This document shows, piece by piece, positions 13,705-24,566 of a DNA stretch of 30,581 bases. The number at the start of each line of letters is the position of its first letter. Position 1 is the first letter of the stretch. The position numbers and the translations under genes are program-made. Origin of the DNA: Collinsella sp. AF23-4AC (GTDB lineage: Bacteria; Actinomycetota; Coriobacteriia; Coriobacteriales; Coriobacteriaceae); assembly GCF_003462685.1 (NCBI RefSeq), contig NZ_QRVE01000021.1, forward strand, positions 1-30,581, given 5' to 3'. The notes beneath the pieces are model-generated. The model was given only the letters and a program-made list of their open reading frames with translations. It was not told where the DNA came from and ran no database searches.

Positions 13705-15246
13705 ATGTCGTTGAATCTGGGCAGCCTGGGCATGGAAGATGCCTCGTTTGACTTTGGCGGTTCCTACATCATGGCGCTCGACTGCGGCACCACCTCGGTA
13801 CTTGCGACCATCGTCGACGAGTACGGCTGCATCGTCGCGCAGGCACGTCGCAGCGTCAAAACCAGCTTCCCGCGTCCCGGTTGGGTAGAGCAAGACCCCA
13901 TGGCGGTCCTTGCCAGCCAGATCGCGGTCATGATGGAAGTCCAGTTTAAGAGCGGTATCCACTCCGACCGCATTGCCGCCATCGGCATCTCCAACCAGCG
14001 CGAGACCACGGTGGTCTGGGACCGTGTGAGCGGTCAGCCGATCTATAACGCCATCGTATGGCAGTGCCGCCGTACCGCACCTCTGATCGACGAGCTGGTC
14101 GAGCAGGGCGCAGAAGGGCTGGTGCGCTCCCGCACGGGACTCACGCTCGACCCGTATTTCTCGGCCTCCAAGGTGCAGTGGATTCTCGACAACGTCGACG
14201 GCGCACGCGAAAGCGCGGCGGCGGGCGACCTCATGTTTGGCACCATCGACACCTGGCTCATCTACAACCTCACCGGCGGCCAGGTCTTTGCCACCGACTA
14301 CACCAATGCCAGCCGCACGGCACTCTTTAATATCCATACGCTCGATTGGGACGACGACCTGCTGGCACTCTTTGACGTTCCACGTTCCATGATGCCCGAG
14401 GTTCGCTGGAGCTCGGGCGACTACGGCCGCGTCGCGAGCGACATCATGACCAACATGCCACCCATCATGGGCGTGGCGGGTGACCAACAGGCGTCGCTGT
14501 TCGGCCACTGCTGTTTCCGTCCCGGCCAGACCAAAAACACCTATGGCACGGGTTGCTTTATGCTCATGAACACCGGCGACGAGATCGTCGAATCCAAGAA
14601 TGGCCTGGTCTCCACCATCGGTATCGCTGCGGACGGCAAAGTCAGCTATGCGCTCGAGGGCTCTATTTTTGCCGCCGGCTCAACGATGAACTGGCTTCGC
14701 AACAACATGGGCATCATCTCGAGCGTGAGCGAGTCGGCACAACTTGCCGCTTCGATTAGCGACAACGAGGGCTGCTACTTCGTTCCCGCCTTTGCGGGTT
14801 TGGGTGCTCCCTGGTGGGACCCGCATGCTCGCGGTATCGTGTGCGGTCTGACCGGCGCCTCGAGCCGTGCGACCATCGTACGTGCCGCCTGCGAATCCAT
14901 GGCATATCAGAGCTACGACGTGCTGCGCGCCATGGAGCAGGACGTGGGGCTTTTGATCGAGCGCCTGTCTGTCGATGGCGGTGCCTCGCGCAACGAGTTC
15001 ATCATGCAATTCCAGGCCGACCTGCTGGATATCCCCGTGCTGCAATGCGAGACGGTGGAGACCACGGCAATCGGTGCCGCGTACTTGGCGGGTCTTGCCG
15101 TCGGCTATTGGGAAGACCTGGAAGAGCTGGAGCAAAATGCCCAGATCGTTAGGACCTTCCTTCCCCACATGTCCGCCGAGCGCCGCGAGCAAAACCTTGC
15201 GGGCTGGCGTGATGCAGTCAGGCGCTCGCTCAGCACCGCACAGTAG
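13705..15246 (+). CDS. glpK: Glycerol kinase
   Basis: A 513-residue FGGY-family kinase that phosphorylates glycerol to sn-glycerol 3-phosphate in the cytoplasm. Seen: the nucleotide-binding MALDCGTTSV near 22-31, ISNQRETTVVWD and IVWQCRRTAP (glycerol-contacting Arg-Glu and Trp), DPYFSASK, GVAGDQQASLFG (catalytic Asp), GTGCFMLMNTG and the late SVDGGASRNEF and GAAYLAGLAVGYW. About 18 residues precede the usual N-terminus; an alternative start lies at Met 10. ATG 13705 follows GAAAGG and is 13 bases after tsaC, so the two are probably co-transcribed. No glycerol facilitator or glycerol-3-phosphate dehydrogenase is nearby. Confidence 0.96.
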   Translation: MSLNLGSLGMEDASFDFGGSYIMALDCGTTSVLATIVDEYGCIVAQARRSVKTSFPRPGWVEQDPMAVLASQIAVMMEVQFKSGIHSDRIAAIGISNQRETTVVWDRVSGQPIYNAIVWQCRRTAPLIDELVEQGAEGLVRSRTGLTLDPYFSASKVQWILDNVDGARESAAAGDLMFGTIDTWLIYNLTGGQVFATDYTNASRTALFNIHTLDWDDDLLALFDVPRSMMPEVRWSSGDYGRVASDIMTNMPPIMGVAGDQQASLFGHCCFRPGQTKNTYGTGCFMLMNTGDEIVESKNGLVSTIGIAADGKVSYALEGSIFAAGSTMNWLRNNMGIISSVSESAQLAASISDNEGCYFVPAFAGLGAPWWDPHARGIVCGLTGASSRATIVRAACESMAYQSYDVLRAMEQDVGLLIERLSVDGGASRNEFIMQFQADLLDIPVLQCETVETTAIGAAYLAGLAVGYWEDLEELEQNAQIVRTFLPHMSAERREQNLAGWRDAVRRSLSTAQ

Positions 15247-15292
15247 GGCTGCGATGGGCTGCTCGATACAACAAACCGCTAAACTAATGCAT

Positions 15293-15346
15293 GGCGTGCG
15301 GCGGCAACATTGCTGCACGCCTTGTCAGCAAGGCCGTTTTGCGGCC
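15293..15346 (+). promoter_or_regulatory. Two small hairpins in the leader of upp
   Basis: GGCGTGC (15293-15299) pairs with GCACGCC (15315-15321), and GGCCG (15332-15336) with CGGCC (15342-15346) around TTTTG. The second ends 5 bases before the ribosome binding site of upp. They could act as a glpK 3' end or an attenuator; there is no clear T-run. Confidence 0.3.
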
Positions 15347-15369
15347 GCAACGAAAGGGGCAATCAATCC

Positions 15370-16017
15370 ATGACCGTCACCTACGATGCGTCCCGTGTGA
15401 CGCTTGTCGATCACCCGCTCGTCCAGCACAAGCTGTCGATCCTGCGCGACAAAAACACCGGCACCAACCAGTTCCGTCAGCTCGTGCGCGAACTCGCACT
15501 TTTTGACGGCTACGAGGCCATGCGCGACCTGCCTATGGAAGACGTCGAGGTCGAGACCCCCATCACTACCGCCACGTTCAAACAGCTCGCCGGCAAGAAA
15601 CTCGCCATCGTGCCCATCCTGCGTGCGGGCCTTGGCATGGTCGACGGCATCCTCGACCTGGTGCCCTCCGCTCGCGTGGGTCACATCGGCATGGAGCGCG
15701 ACGAGGTCACCCACGAGCCGCACGAGTATTACTGCAAGATGCCCAAGGATATCGACCAGCGCATCTGCCTGGTCGTCGACCCCATGCTCGCCACGGGCGG
15801 TTCGGCCGAGATGGCCATTAGCTACCTGCGCGAGCGCGGTGTCAAGGACATCCGCATGCTGTGCATCGTCGCGGCCCCCGAGGGCCTCAAGTCGCTGACT
15901 GAGAAGGACCCTGATGTGCATATCTATACCTGCGCCATCGACGACCATCTCAACGAGGCTGCCTACATCGTTCCCGGCCTCGGCGACGCCGGCGACCGCA
16001 TCTACGGCACGCTCTAG
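15370..16017 (+). CDS. upp: Uracil phosphoribosyltransferase
   Basis: A 215-residue salvage enzyme that converts uracil and PRPP to UMP. The N-terminal [20 protein letters not shown] and the [16 protein letters not shown] helix are characteristic, and the PRPP-binding loop [12 protein letters not shown] is at about 130-141, followed by the uracil-binding PGLGDAGDR segment near the C-terminus. Normal length. ATG 15370 follows CGAAAGGGG at 15351-15359; a longer frame from 15310 would cover the hairpin leader. No uracil permease is adjacent. Confidence 0.97.
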   Translation: MTVTYDASRVTLVDHPLVQHKLSILRDKNTGTNQFRQLVRELALFDGYEAMRDLPMEDVEVETPITTATFKQLAGKKLAIVPILRAGLGMVDGILDLVPSARVGHIGMERDEVTHEPHEYYCKMPKDIDQRICLVVDPMLATGGSAEMAISYLRERGVKDIRMLCIVAAPEGLKSLTEKDPDVHIYTCAIDDHLNEAAYIVPGLGDAGDRIYGTL

Positions 16018-16059
16018 TCGCTTGGCTAAGACGGCCGCGGCTGCAAATACGAAGAAACG

Positions 16060-16094
16060 GTGCGCGCGGACGAACAAAAGGCGACCGCGCGCAC
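16060..16094 (+). terminator. GC-rich hairpin after upp
   Basis: GTGCGCGCGG (16060-16069) pairs perfectly with CCGCGCGCAC (16085-16094). Only ACTCCTGTT follows, so it is a weak intrinsic terminator candidate. Between it and the ATP synthase operon (16095-16298) nothing codes. Confidence 0.45.
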
Positions 16095-16208
16095 TCCTGT
16101 TAACGGACGTTTTGCCCTGCAGGGTTCGAGAAAAACGTATTACCTACCTGCGGCATAAAGAAGGTCTTAAGAAAACGAACAGGTGCGTATTAACCGATGC
16201 TTTTTCGG

Positions 16209-16236
16209 TTGTACTTTAGCGATTGGCTCGTACAAT
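16209..16236 (+). promoter_or_regulatory. Possible promoter of the ATP synthase operon
   Basis: TTGTAC (16209-16214) and TACAAT (16231-16236) are spaced by 16 bases, 63 bases before the first start codon. The -10 matches well, the -35 only in part. Confidence 0.4.
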
Positions 16237-16298
16237 AGTCACCAATGTTTGGCGGGAACTGTTCTGGGAAGCGTTAAAGAAGGAAAGTGAGGACGCCA

Positions 16299-16610
16299 GT
16301 GTTTCAGATAGCCGATCTGCTCGCTATCGTTGCAGGCGTCATCGCGGGCGCAATTGCCTTCCTTCCCTTTGTTTTTACGCTCAAGCCGGTTCTTGACGAT
16401 AAACAGAATGCGGACATGCTCAAGGGTATGGTGAGTCTGGCGGTCTCGGCAATCGCCCTGCTCGTCTTTACCTTGGTTGTGTTTGTGTTGTTCGGAGAGG
16501 CATTTCGCATGTTCCTCCTGGGCGAGGCGATCGGCTTCGTGGCCTTTATGGCCGCCTGCACGGTTCGCGTCGCCAAGGCGCTGCGAGATCCTCATGAGGT
16601 CGAAAGGTAA
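16299..16610 (+). CDS. atpI: Small membrane protein at the AtpI position of the ATP synthase operon
   Basis: A 103-residue hydrophobic protein with about three membrane segments (IADLLAIVAGVIAGAIAF at 4-21, MVSLAVSAIALLVFTLVVFV in the middle, FLLGEAIGFVAFMAACTV at about 70-88). AtpI proteins are weakly conserved and help c-ring assembly or ion supply, so the name rests mainly on its place directly before atpB. GTG 16299 is chosen since GAGGA at 16289-16293 precedes it at a normal distance; GTG 16287 would have a site too close. Its stop is 3 bases before the atpB start. Confidence 0.65.
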   Translation: MFQIADLLAIVAGVIAGAIAFLPFVFTLKPVLDDKQNADMLKGMVSLAVSAIALLVFTLVVFVLFGEAFRMFLLGEAIGFVAFMAACTVRVAKALRDPHEVER

Positions 16611-16613
16611 GTC

Positions 16614-17417
16614 GTGGAAATTTTTGAAAAGCTGCCTGATGAGATTAATCATCTGGTCAGCGAGTTCAGCTCCACCCCTGTCGTGGGCGATCTGAGCTGC
16701 GGCATCACGCAGTACTCGTTTTGGCTGATCGTCTCCACGATCGTGCTCCTGATCGTCCTGGCCGTGTTCAAGAAGAAGCAGACCCTGGTTCCCAAGGGCT
16801 TCTTCGTCAACGGTTTCGAGTACATCATCGAGTACGTCGAGAACGATATCGGCAAGGGCGTCGTGGGTGAGAACTGGAAGAAGCACTTCCCGTTCCTGTG
16901 CTCGCTTTTCCTGTTCATTCTGATCAATAACATGATCGGCCTGATCCCGGGAATGAAGCCCGGCACCGGCGCAATCGGCTCCACCGCCGCGCTCGCCATC
17001 TTCGCCTTCGTGTACTTCATCTACTACGGATGCAAGGCTCACGGCGTGATCGGCTACATCAAGAGCCTCGCCCCGCAGGGCGTGAGCTTCCCGATGAACG
17101 TGCTCGTGTGGGTCGTCGAGCTTTTCTCGACCTTCCTGCGCCTCATCACGCTCGCCGTCCGTCTGTTCTGCAACATGTTCGCAGGACACGTGGTCATGGG
17201 CTCGTTCGCCATCATGGCGAGCATGTTCATGCAGCCGCTGCTTCAGCAGGTTTCCGCGGCCCACGCCGTCGGCGCCCTGCCTTCGCTGGCCTGGCTTGCC
17301 ATCCTCATCCTGATCTATGCGATCGAACTTGTGGTCGGCGCCATCCAGGCTTACGTCTTCACGGTCCTTACCGCCGTGTATGTCTCCGAGGCAGAGGAGG
17401 TCGCGGAGGAGGAGTAG
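16614..17417 (+). CDS. atpB: F1Fo ATP synthase subunit a
   Basis: A 267-residue integral membrane subunit that forms the proton half-channels against the c-ring. The essential Arg is R183 in LRLITLAVRLFCNMFAGH, in the long helix that is the family hallmark. NNMIGLIPG (about 103) and the C-terminal AIQAYVFTVLTAVYVSEA helix also fit. The GTG start at 16614 has GAAAGG upstream and is only 3 bases after the AtpI-like gene. First core gene of the operon a-c-b-delta-alpha-gamma-beta-epsilon. Confidence 0.97.
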   Translation: MEIFEKLPDEINHLVSEFSSTPVVGDLSCGITQYSFWLIVSTIVLLIVLAVFKKKQTLVPKGFFVNGFEYIIEYVENDIGKGVVGENWKKHFPFLCSLFLFILINNMIGLIPGMKPGTGAIGSTAALAIFAFVYFIYYGCKAHGVIGYIKSLAPQGVSFPMNVLVWVVELFSTFLRLITLAVRLFCNMFAGHVVMGSFAIMASMFMQPLLQQVSAAHAVGALPSLAWLAILILIYAIELVVGAIQAYVFTVLTAVYVSEAEEVAEEE

Positions 17418-17541
17418 TCTTCCGTTCGCGCCTTAAAGGTAAGGTAATTCGTTAAACCGCCGGTGCCCGTACCCATGGAGCCCGGCAGTTATAAAAAGGT
17501 TATCCTGCGTGAAATAAGACACGCACGACAAAGGAGGAATC

Positions 17542-17736
17542 GTGGGAGTTATCGGTTACGGTCTCGGTGTTATCGGCGCTGGTCTTGCTATCGGCCTGTC
17601 TGCTCTGGGTGCTACGGGTGCTATGGCCCGTCAGCCTGAGGTCCAGGGCCGCGTGTTCACCGTCTTCATCATGGGCTCCGCCTTCGGCGAGGCTCTGGCT
17701 CTGATCGGCTTCGTTGTCGCGCTGATCGTTAAATAG
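17542..17736 (+). CDS. atpE: F1Fo ATP synthase subunit c
   Basis: A 64-residue hairpin protein of the rotor ring: helix 1 rich in Gly/Ala, polar loop R30-Q31-P32, and helix 2 with the ion-carrying carboxylate E50. No Gln in helix 1 and Ala, not Ser or Thr, after E50 argue for proton rather than sodium coupling. It is shorter than the common 70-85 residues, but an in-frame TAA at 17515-17517 and the strong AAGGAGG at 17531-17537 fix the GTG start. The 124-base gap before it is the largest inside the operon, and the strong site fits the high copy number needed for the ring. Confidence 0.95.
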   Translation: MGVIGYGLGVIGAGLAIGLSALGATGAMARQPEVQGRVFTVFIMGSAFGEALALIGFVVALIVK

Positions 17737-17751
17737 CACGGAGCGTCAAGT

Positions 17752-18354
17752 ATGAATCTTTCATCCCAGAAGAGCGCGACCGCACTCTCCGCGTCCGCGG
17801 CCGCGCTGCTCATGCCGGTTTCCGCGTTCGCTGAGGACGGCGCTGCCGGTGCGGACATCCTCATCCCTAAGATGGCGGAGTTCATCCCGGCGCTTATCGC
17901 CTTCCTGATTATCTGGATCGTGCTGGCCAAGGTTGCCCTGCCGGGCATCATGAAAACCATGGAGGAGCGCGGCAAGAAGATCGAGGAGAGCCTCGACGAG
18001 GCCGAGAAGACCAAGCAGGAGGCTATCGCCAAGCGCGCTGAGTCCGACTCGATCGTCACCGACGCCCGTCGTCAGGCTGCCGACATCGTTCTCGAGGCCC
18101 GTAAGGACGCCGAGTCCGAGCGCGCCCGTATCATCGAGGCTGCTCACAAGGAGGCCGAGGAGATCATCGCCAAGGCCCATACGACCGTCGAGGACGAGCG
18201 CAAGTCCATCTACGCCGGTGCCGCGAGCTCCATCGCCGACCTGTCCGTTGCCGTCGCCACCAAGATCGTGGGCGAGGCACTCGAGGACGAGGCCGAGCAG
18301 AAGAAGCTCATCGAGCGCTACATCCAGGAAGCAGGTAGCCTGAATGCCGACTAG
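17752..18354 (+). CDS. atpF: F1Fo ATP synthase subunit b
   Basis: A 200-residue peripheral stalk subunit. A membrane segment (FIPALIAFLIIWIVLAKVALP, about 44-64) is followed by a long charged coiled coil (about 70-180). The first 25 residues (LSASAAALLMPVSAFAEDG) look like a cleavable signal peptide, an extension absent from the textbook E. coli protein. ATG 17752 follows GGAG at 17740-17743. Its end overlaps the next gene by 11 bases, so the two are translationally coupled. Confidence 0.95.
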   Translation: MNLSSQKSATALSASAAALLMPVSAFAEDGAAGADILIPKMAEFIPALIAFLIIWIVLAKVALPGIMKTMEERGKKIEESLDEAEKTKQEAIAKRAESDSIVTDARRQAADIVLEARKDAESERARIIEAAHKEAEEIIAKAHTTVEDERKSIYAGAASSIADLSVAVATKIVGEALEDEAEQKKLIERYIQEAGSLNAD

Positions 18355-18820
18355 CCGCTATCAGGACAAGGTGCTCGAGACCTACGCACGCTCCCTTCTG
18401 GAAGCCGCTAAGGCCGAGAACCATGTGTTCGAGGACCTCGAGATGATCGAGCGCCTGGCTTCTGCCAGCCCCGAGATCATCGCCGTGCTCGACACCATGT
18501 CCAAGCGCGACCAGCTCGACCTTCTTCCCAAGGTGGCAGCTGCCTTTAAGTATGTTGCCGAGGAAGACGAGGATGTAGTGGGCGTGACCGTCACCACGGC
18601 GATCCCGCTCGACGACGAGCTGCGTCAAACCATCACTAAGAAATGCGAGCAGGACTTCGGCCGCAAGGTATTCCTTATCGAGCAGGTCGACCCGTCTATC
18701 GTGGGCGGCCTGGTGCTCGAGGCCCGCGGCGAGCGTCGTGACATTTCCGTCAAGACGCAGCTGCGCATCGCGCAGGAGACCCTCGCAAACTCTGCTAATT
18801 CGTACGGAGGTGAAGCCTAA
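18344..18820 (+). CDS. atpH: F1Fo ATP synthase subunit delta
   Basis: A 158-residue subunit that joins the b stalk to the top of the alpha/beta ring. Seen: the N-terminal [13 protein letters not shown] helix and the conserved C-terminal [26 protein letters not shown] segment with its Gly-Gly. About 20 residues shorter than many homologues. It starts inside atpF and ends in a TAATG overlap with atpA, so expression is coupled to both. Confidence 0.95.
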   Translation: MPTSRYQDKVLETYARSLLEAAKAENHVFEDLEMIERLASASPEIIAVLDTMSKRDQLDLLPKVAAAFKYVAEEDEDVVGVTVTTAIPLDDELRQTITKKCEQDFGRKVFLIEQVDPSIVGGLVLEARGERRDISVKTQLRIAQETLANSANSYGGEA

Positions 18821-20418
18821 TGTCCGAAACCCTCAATGCCCAGGATATCGCCAAGAAACTGCAGGAGCAGCTCACGAGCCTCTCCGCGACGGTCGATACG
18901 CATGAGGTTTCAACGGTCGACGAGGTAGGCGACGGCATCGCGCGCGTCTCCGGCCTTAAGAGCGCCATGGCAGGCGAGCTTCTGGAGTTCAAGAGCTCCG
19001 ATACCGGTGAGACCGTCTTCGGCCTTGCCCAGAACCTTGACCGTGACGAGGTCGGCGCCGTTCTGTTTGGTGCCGTCGACTCCATCAAGGAAGGCGACGA
19101 GTGCCGCACCACTGGCCGCATTATGGATATCCCCGTGAGTCGTGCCATGCTCGGCCGCGTCGTCAATCCGCTCGGCCAGCCCATCGACGGCCTGGGCGAC
19201 ATCGTCGCCACGCACCGTCGTCCTATCGAGTTCAAGGCCCCCGGCGTCATCGACCGTACCCCGGTGTGCGAGCCGGTTCAGACCGGTCTGCTCGCTATCG
19301 ACTCCATGGTGCCTATTGGCCGCGGTCAGCGTGAGCTCATCATCGGCGACCGTAAGACCGGTAAGACCGCCATCGCCATCGACGCTATCCTCAACCAGCG
19401 CGGCAAGGGCATGGTCTGCATCTATGTCGCCATCGGCCAGAAGGCCTCCACGGTTGCCAACATCCGCGAGACCCTCGCTCAGCACGGTGCGCTCGACTAC
19501 ACCATCATCGTTTCGGCCACCGCTGCCGATTCCGCCCCTATGCAGTACATCGCGCCTATGGCCGGTGCCGCTATCGGCGAGTTCTTCATGTACAACGGCG
19601 AGGATGGCAAGCCCGCCAGCGAGACCAACCCCGGCGGCCACGTGCTCGTCATCTACGACGACCTGTCCAAGCAGGCTGTGGCTTACCGTCAGATGTCGCT
19701 GACGCTGCATCGTCCGCCCGGACGCGAGGCCTATCCTGGCGACATCTTCTACCTGCACTCTCGTCTGCTCGAGCGTGCAGTCAAGATGTCCAAGAAGAAC
19801 GGTTATGGCTCCATGACGGCTCTTCCGATCATCGAGACCCAGGACGGCGACGTCTCGGCCTACATTCCGACCAACGTCATTTCCATTACCGATGGTCAGA
19901 TCTACCTGCAGTCCGAGCTCTTCTTCCAGGGCCAGCGCCCGGCAGTCGACGTGGGCATTTCCGTGTCCCGCGTCGGTGGCGACGCGCAGACCAAGGCTAT
20001 GAAGCAGGTCGCCGGCAACCTCCGTCTGGACCTCGCTTCGTACCAGGAGCTCGCCGGCTTTACGCAGTTCGGCTCCGACCTCGACGAGGCTACTCAGAAG
20101 CAGCTGACCCATGGTGCCCGCATGACTGAGCTCCTTAAGCAGCCGCGTTACAAGCCGTTTGAGGTTGGCGAGCAGATCGTTACGCTGTTCGCTGGCAACG
20201 AGGGCTTCCTGGATGACCTGGAGATCGCCGACGTGCTGCCTTTCCGTGCCGAGCTCATCGAGTACATGGACAATGGCTTTGGCTCGCTGCTCGACAAGGT
20301 TCGCGCCAAGAAGATCGATGATGACACCAAGGCTGAGCTCTTGCGCGTCATCGGCGACTTCAAGCAGCAGTTCATGGCCAAGCACCATTCGGATGTTTCT
20401 GGATCAGAGGAGAACTAA
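18820..20418 (+). CDS. atpA: F1Fo ATP synthase subunit alpha
   Basis: A 532-residue non-catalytic nucleotide-binding subunit of F1. Walker A GDRKTGKT is near residue 170, the [20 protein letters not shown] block near 298, and the [20 protein letters not shown] and [16 protein letters not shown] segments follow. The start shares one base with the atpH stop (TAATG) and has CGGAGGTG upstream. The last 20 residues are polar and variable. Confidence 0.98.
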   Translation: MSETLNAQDIAKKLQEQLTSLSATVDTHEVSTVDEVGDGIARVSGLKSAMAGELLEFKSSDTGETVFGLAQNLDRDEVGAVLFGAVDSIKEGDECRTTGRIMDIPVSRAMLGRVVNPLGQPIDGLGDIVATHRRPIEFKAPGVIDRTPVCEPVQTGLLAIDSMVPIGRGQRELIIGDRKTGKTAIAIDAILNQRGKGMVCIYVAIGQKASTVANIRETLAQHGALDYTIIVSATAADSAPMQYIAPMAGAAIGEFFMYNGEDGKPASETNPGGHVLVIYDDLSKQAVAYRQMSLTLHRPPGREAYPGDIFYLHSRLLERAVKMSKKNGYGSMTALPIIETQDGDVSAYIPTNVISITDGQIYLQSELFFQGQRPAVDVGISVSRVGGDAQTKAMKQVAGNLRLDLASYQELAGFTQFGSDLDEATQKQLTHGARMTELLKQPRYKPFEVGEQIVTLFAGNEGFLDDLEIADVLPFRAELIEYMDNGFGSLLDKVRAKKIDDDTKAELLRVIGDFKQQFMAKHHSDVSGSEEN

Positions 20419-20423
20419 GCCCC

Positions 20424-22786
<2,363 letters not shown>

Positions 22787-22789
22787 GTT

Positions 22790-23182
22790 ATGCGTATCCG
22801 CATCGTGTGCCCCGTGAGCTGCGCCTATGAGGGCGACGCTGCGTTTGTGTCGATTCCGTCCACGGATGGCGAGTTTGGCGTCCTGCCTGCTCACTCCAGC
22901 GAGATCTGCACGATCGACCGCGGTTACGTTCGCGTTTCCGATAAGGCCATGGGCACTGTCGACCACACGTTTGCCGTGGCCGGCGGCTATGCCCAGGTTG
23001 CGGACGATGTCGTGACCGTTCTCGCCGAGCGCGCTTGCGATTTGGCGACCGTCGATGCCGACAAGCTTAAAGCTGATATTCAAGGTTTTGAAGAGAAGCT
23101 GGGTAATTTGTCGGAGGATGATGCACGCCGCGCCTACCTCTATAATGAAATCGCATGGTGTAAGCTCAAGCTTGCCCAATAG
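22790..23182 (+). CDS. atpC: F1Fo ATP synthase subunit epsilon
   Basis: A 130-residue subunit with the N-terminal beta-sandwich (RIRIVCPVSCAYEGDAAFVS, then the diagnostic DGEFGVLPAHS near 24-34) and a C-terminal pair of helices (about 85-130). It couples rotation and can inhibit hydrolysis. ATG 22790 is 3 bases after atpD with GGGGGAG upstream. Last gene of the operon; a terminator lies 38 bases downstream. Confidence 0.96.
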   Translation: MRIRIVCPVSCAYEGDAAFVSIPSTDGEFGVLPAHSSEICTIDRGYVRVSDKAMGTVDHTFAVAGGYAQVADDVVTVLAERACDLATVDADKLKADIQGFEEKLGNLSEDDARRAYLYNEIAWCKLKLAQ

Positions 23183-23219
23183 TCAAACGATTTAGCGTTC
23201 GACCATTTGCGAACACATC

Positions 23220-23257
23220 ATGCCCGGGATGGCCCAGCCACCCCGGGCATGCTTTTT
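23220..23257 (+). terminator. Intrinsic terminator of the ATP synthase operon
   Basis: ATGCCCGGG (23220-23228) and CCCGGGCAT (23242-23250) are perfect arms, followed by GCTTTTT. It separates atpC from murA, although the murA start is only 14 bases further on, so some read-through probably feeds murA. Confidence 0.8.
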
Positions 23258-23270
23258 GAAAGGGTAGACC

Positions 23271-24554
23271 TTGGATATTATCCGCGTTGAGGGTGGCCAC
23301 GCCATCGGAGGCTCCGTGCCCGTCTCGGGTGCTAAGAACTCCGCGCTCAAACTCATGGCGGCAACGCTTCTGGCGCCGGGCAAGACGACGCTGCAGAACG
23401 TGCCTGATATTTCCGATGTCCACGTGATGGGCAAGGTGCTCAAGGGCATGGGCGCTACGATCGATGTTCTCGACGAGCACACGCTCGAGATCGATACCTC
23501 TCAGGTCGATTCATGGGAGGCCCCCTACGAGCTCGTTGCCAAGATGCGTGCTTCCACCGCCGTCATGGGACCCCTGCTGGGCCGCTTCCATCGCGCCAAA
23601 ATTGCCATGCCGGGCGGCTGCAACCTGGGTGCTCGCAAGATCGACATGCACATTCTGGGTCTCGAGGCCCTGGGCGTTGAGTTCGATACCGCCCACGGTT
23701 ACATCAACGCTAATGCGCCCCAAGGTCTGCGCGGTACCACCGTCACGCTCGAGTTCGCCAGTGTCGGTGCGACCGAGAACCTCATTATGGCATCCGTGCG
23801 CGCGAAGGGTACCACGGTTATCGACAATGCCGCCCGCGAGCCCGAGATCGTCGATCTCGCCAACATGCTCAACGAGATGGGCGCCAAGATTGTTGGCGCC
23901 GGTACGCCCGTCGTGACTATCGAAGGCGTGGAAGAGCTCCATCCCGTTACCCATCGCGTGGTGGGCGACCGCATCGAGGCCGGTACCTTTATCGTTGCCG
24001 GTGCGTTGATGGCCGACGATCGCGGTGTCGATGTCACGGGCTTTTGCCCCATTCACTTGGGCATGGTGCTCAAGAAGATGGAGCTCATGGGTATCGACTG
24101 CGAGCGCGTCGAGGATGGCGTCCATGTGAACCGTGCCGAGCGTATCAAGCCGGTCGACATCCAGACGCTTCCGTTTCCCGGTTTCCCGACCGACATGCAG
24201 GCGCAGATTATGGTGCTCTCCGCCCTTGCCGATGGTAGCTCCGTTATCACCGAAAACATCTTCGAGAATCGCTTTATGTTTGCCTCTGAGCTGGTGCGCA
24301 TGGGTGCCGACATTCGTATCGAGAGCCATCATGCCATGATTCATGGCGTCAAGGGCTTCTCGGGTGCACAGGTTACCTCGCCCGATCTGCGCGGCGGAGC
24401 GGCCCTCGTCGTAGCGGGCTTGATCGCCGACGGGACGACCGAGGTTTCGGCTATCCATCACATCAAGCGCGGCTACGAGCAGTTTGTCGAAAAGCTGCAG
24501 GCGCTTGGCGCGCATGTCGAGCATGCTACCGTCCCCGATCCCGTCATCTACTAA
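23271..24554 (+). CDS. murA: UDP-N-acetylglucosamine 1-carboxyvinyltransferase
   Basis: A 427-residue enzyme for the first committed step of peptidoglycan synthesis, transfer of enolpyruvate from PEP to UDP-GlcNAc. Seen: VSGAKNSALKLMAATLL at the N-terminus (Lys-Asn active-site pair), the catalytic loop PGGCNLGARKIDMH with Cys117 (the fosfomycin target in the family), and FPGFPTDMQAQIM near 302. In the loop the more usual ARPID reads ARKID. The TTG start at 23271 is supported by GAAAGGG at 23258-23264 and by MDIIRVEGG matching family N-termini. murA next to atpC is a known actinobacterial arrangement. Confidence 0.96.
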   Translation: MDIIRVEGGHAIGGSVPVSGAKNSALKLMAATLLAPGKTTLQNVPDISDVHVMGKVLKGMGATIDVLDEHTLEIDTSQVDSWEAPYELVAKMRASTAVMGPLLGRFHRAKIAMPGGCNLGARKIDMHILGLEALGVEFDTAHGYINANAPQGLRGTTVTLEFASVGATENLIMASVRAKGTTVIDNAAREPEIVDLANMLNEMGAKIVGAGTPVVTIEGVEELHPVTHRVVGDRIEAGTFIVAGALMADDRGVDVTGFCPIHLGMVLKKMELMGIDCERVEDGVHVNRAERIKPVDIQTLPFPGFPTDMQAQIMVLSALADGSSVITENIFENRFMFASELVRMGADIRIESHHAMIHGVKGFSGAQVTSPDLRGGAALVVAGLIADGTTEVSAIHHIKRGYEQFVEKLQALGAHVEHATVPDPVIY

Positions 24555-24566
24555 TACAGGTTGCCT

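Noticed and set aside
16192..16210. AACCGA/TCGGTT hairpin before the ATP synthase promoter as terminator
   Set aside because: The stem has only six pairs and no real T-run follows; the GC hairpin at 16060-16094 is a better candidate.
18910..20388. Long minus-strand frame opposite atpA, with similar ones opposite atpD and murA
   Set aside because: Shadow frames of highly biased genes; no ribosome binding site or recognisable domain.
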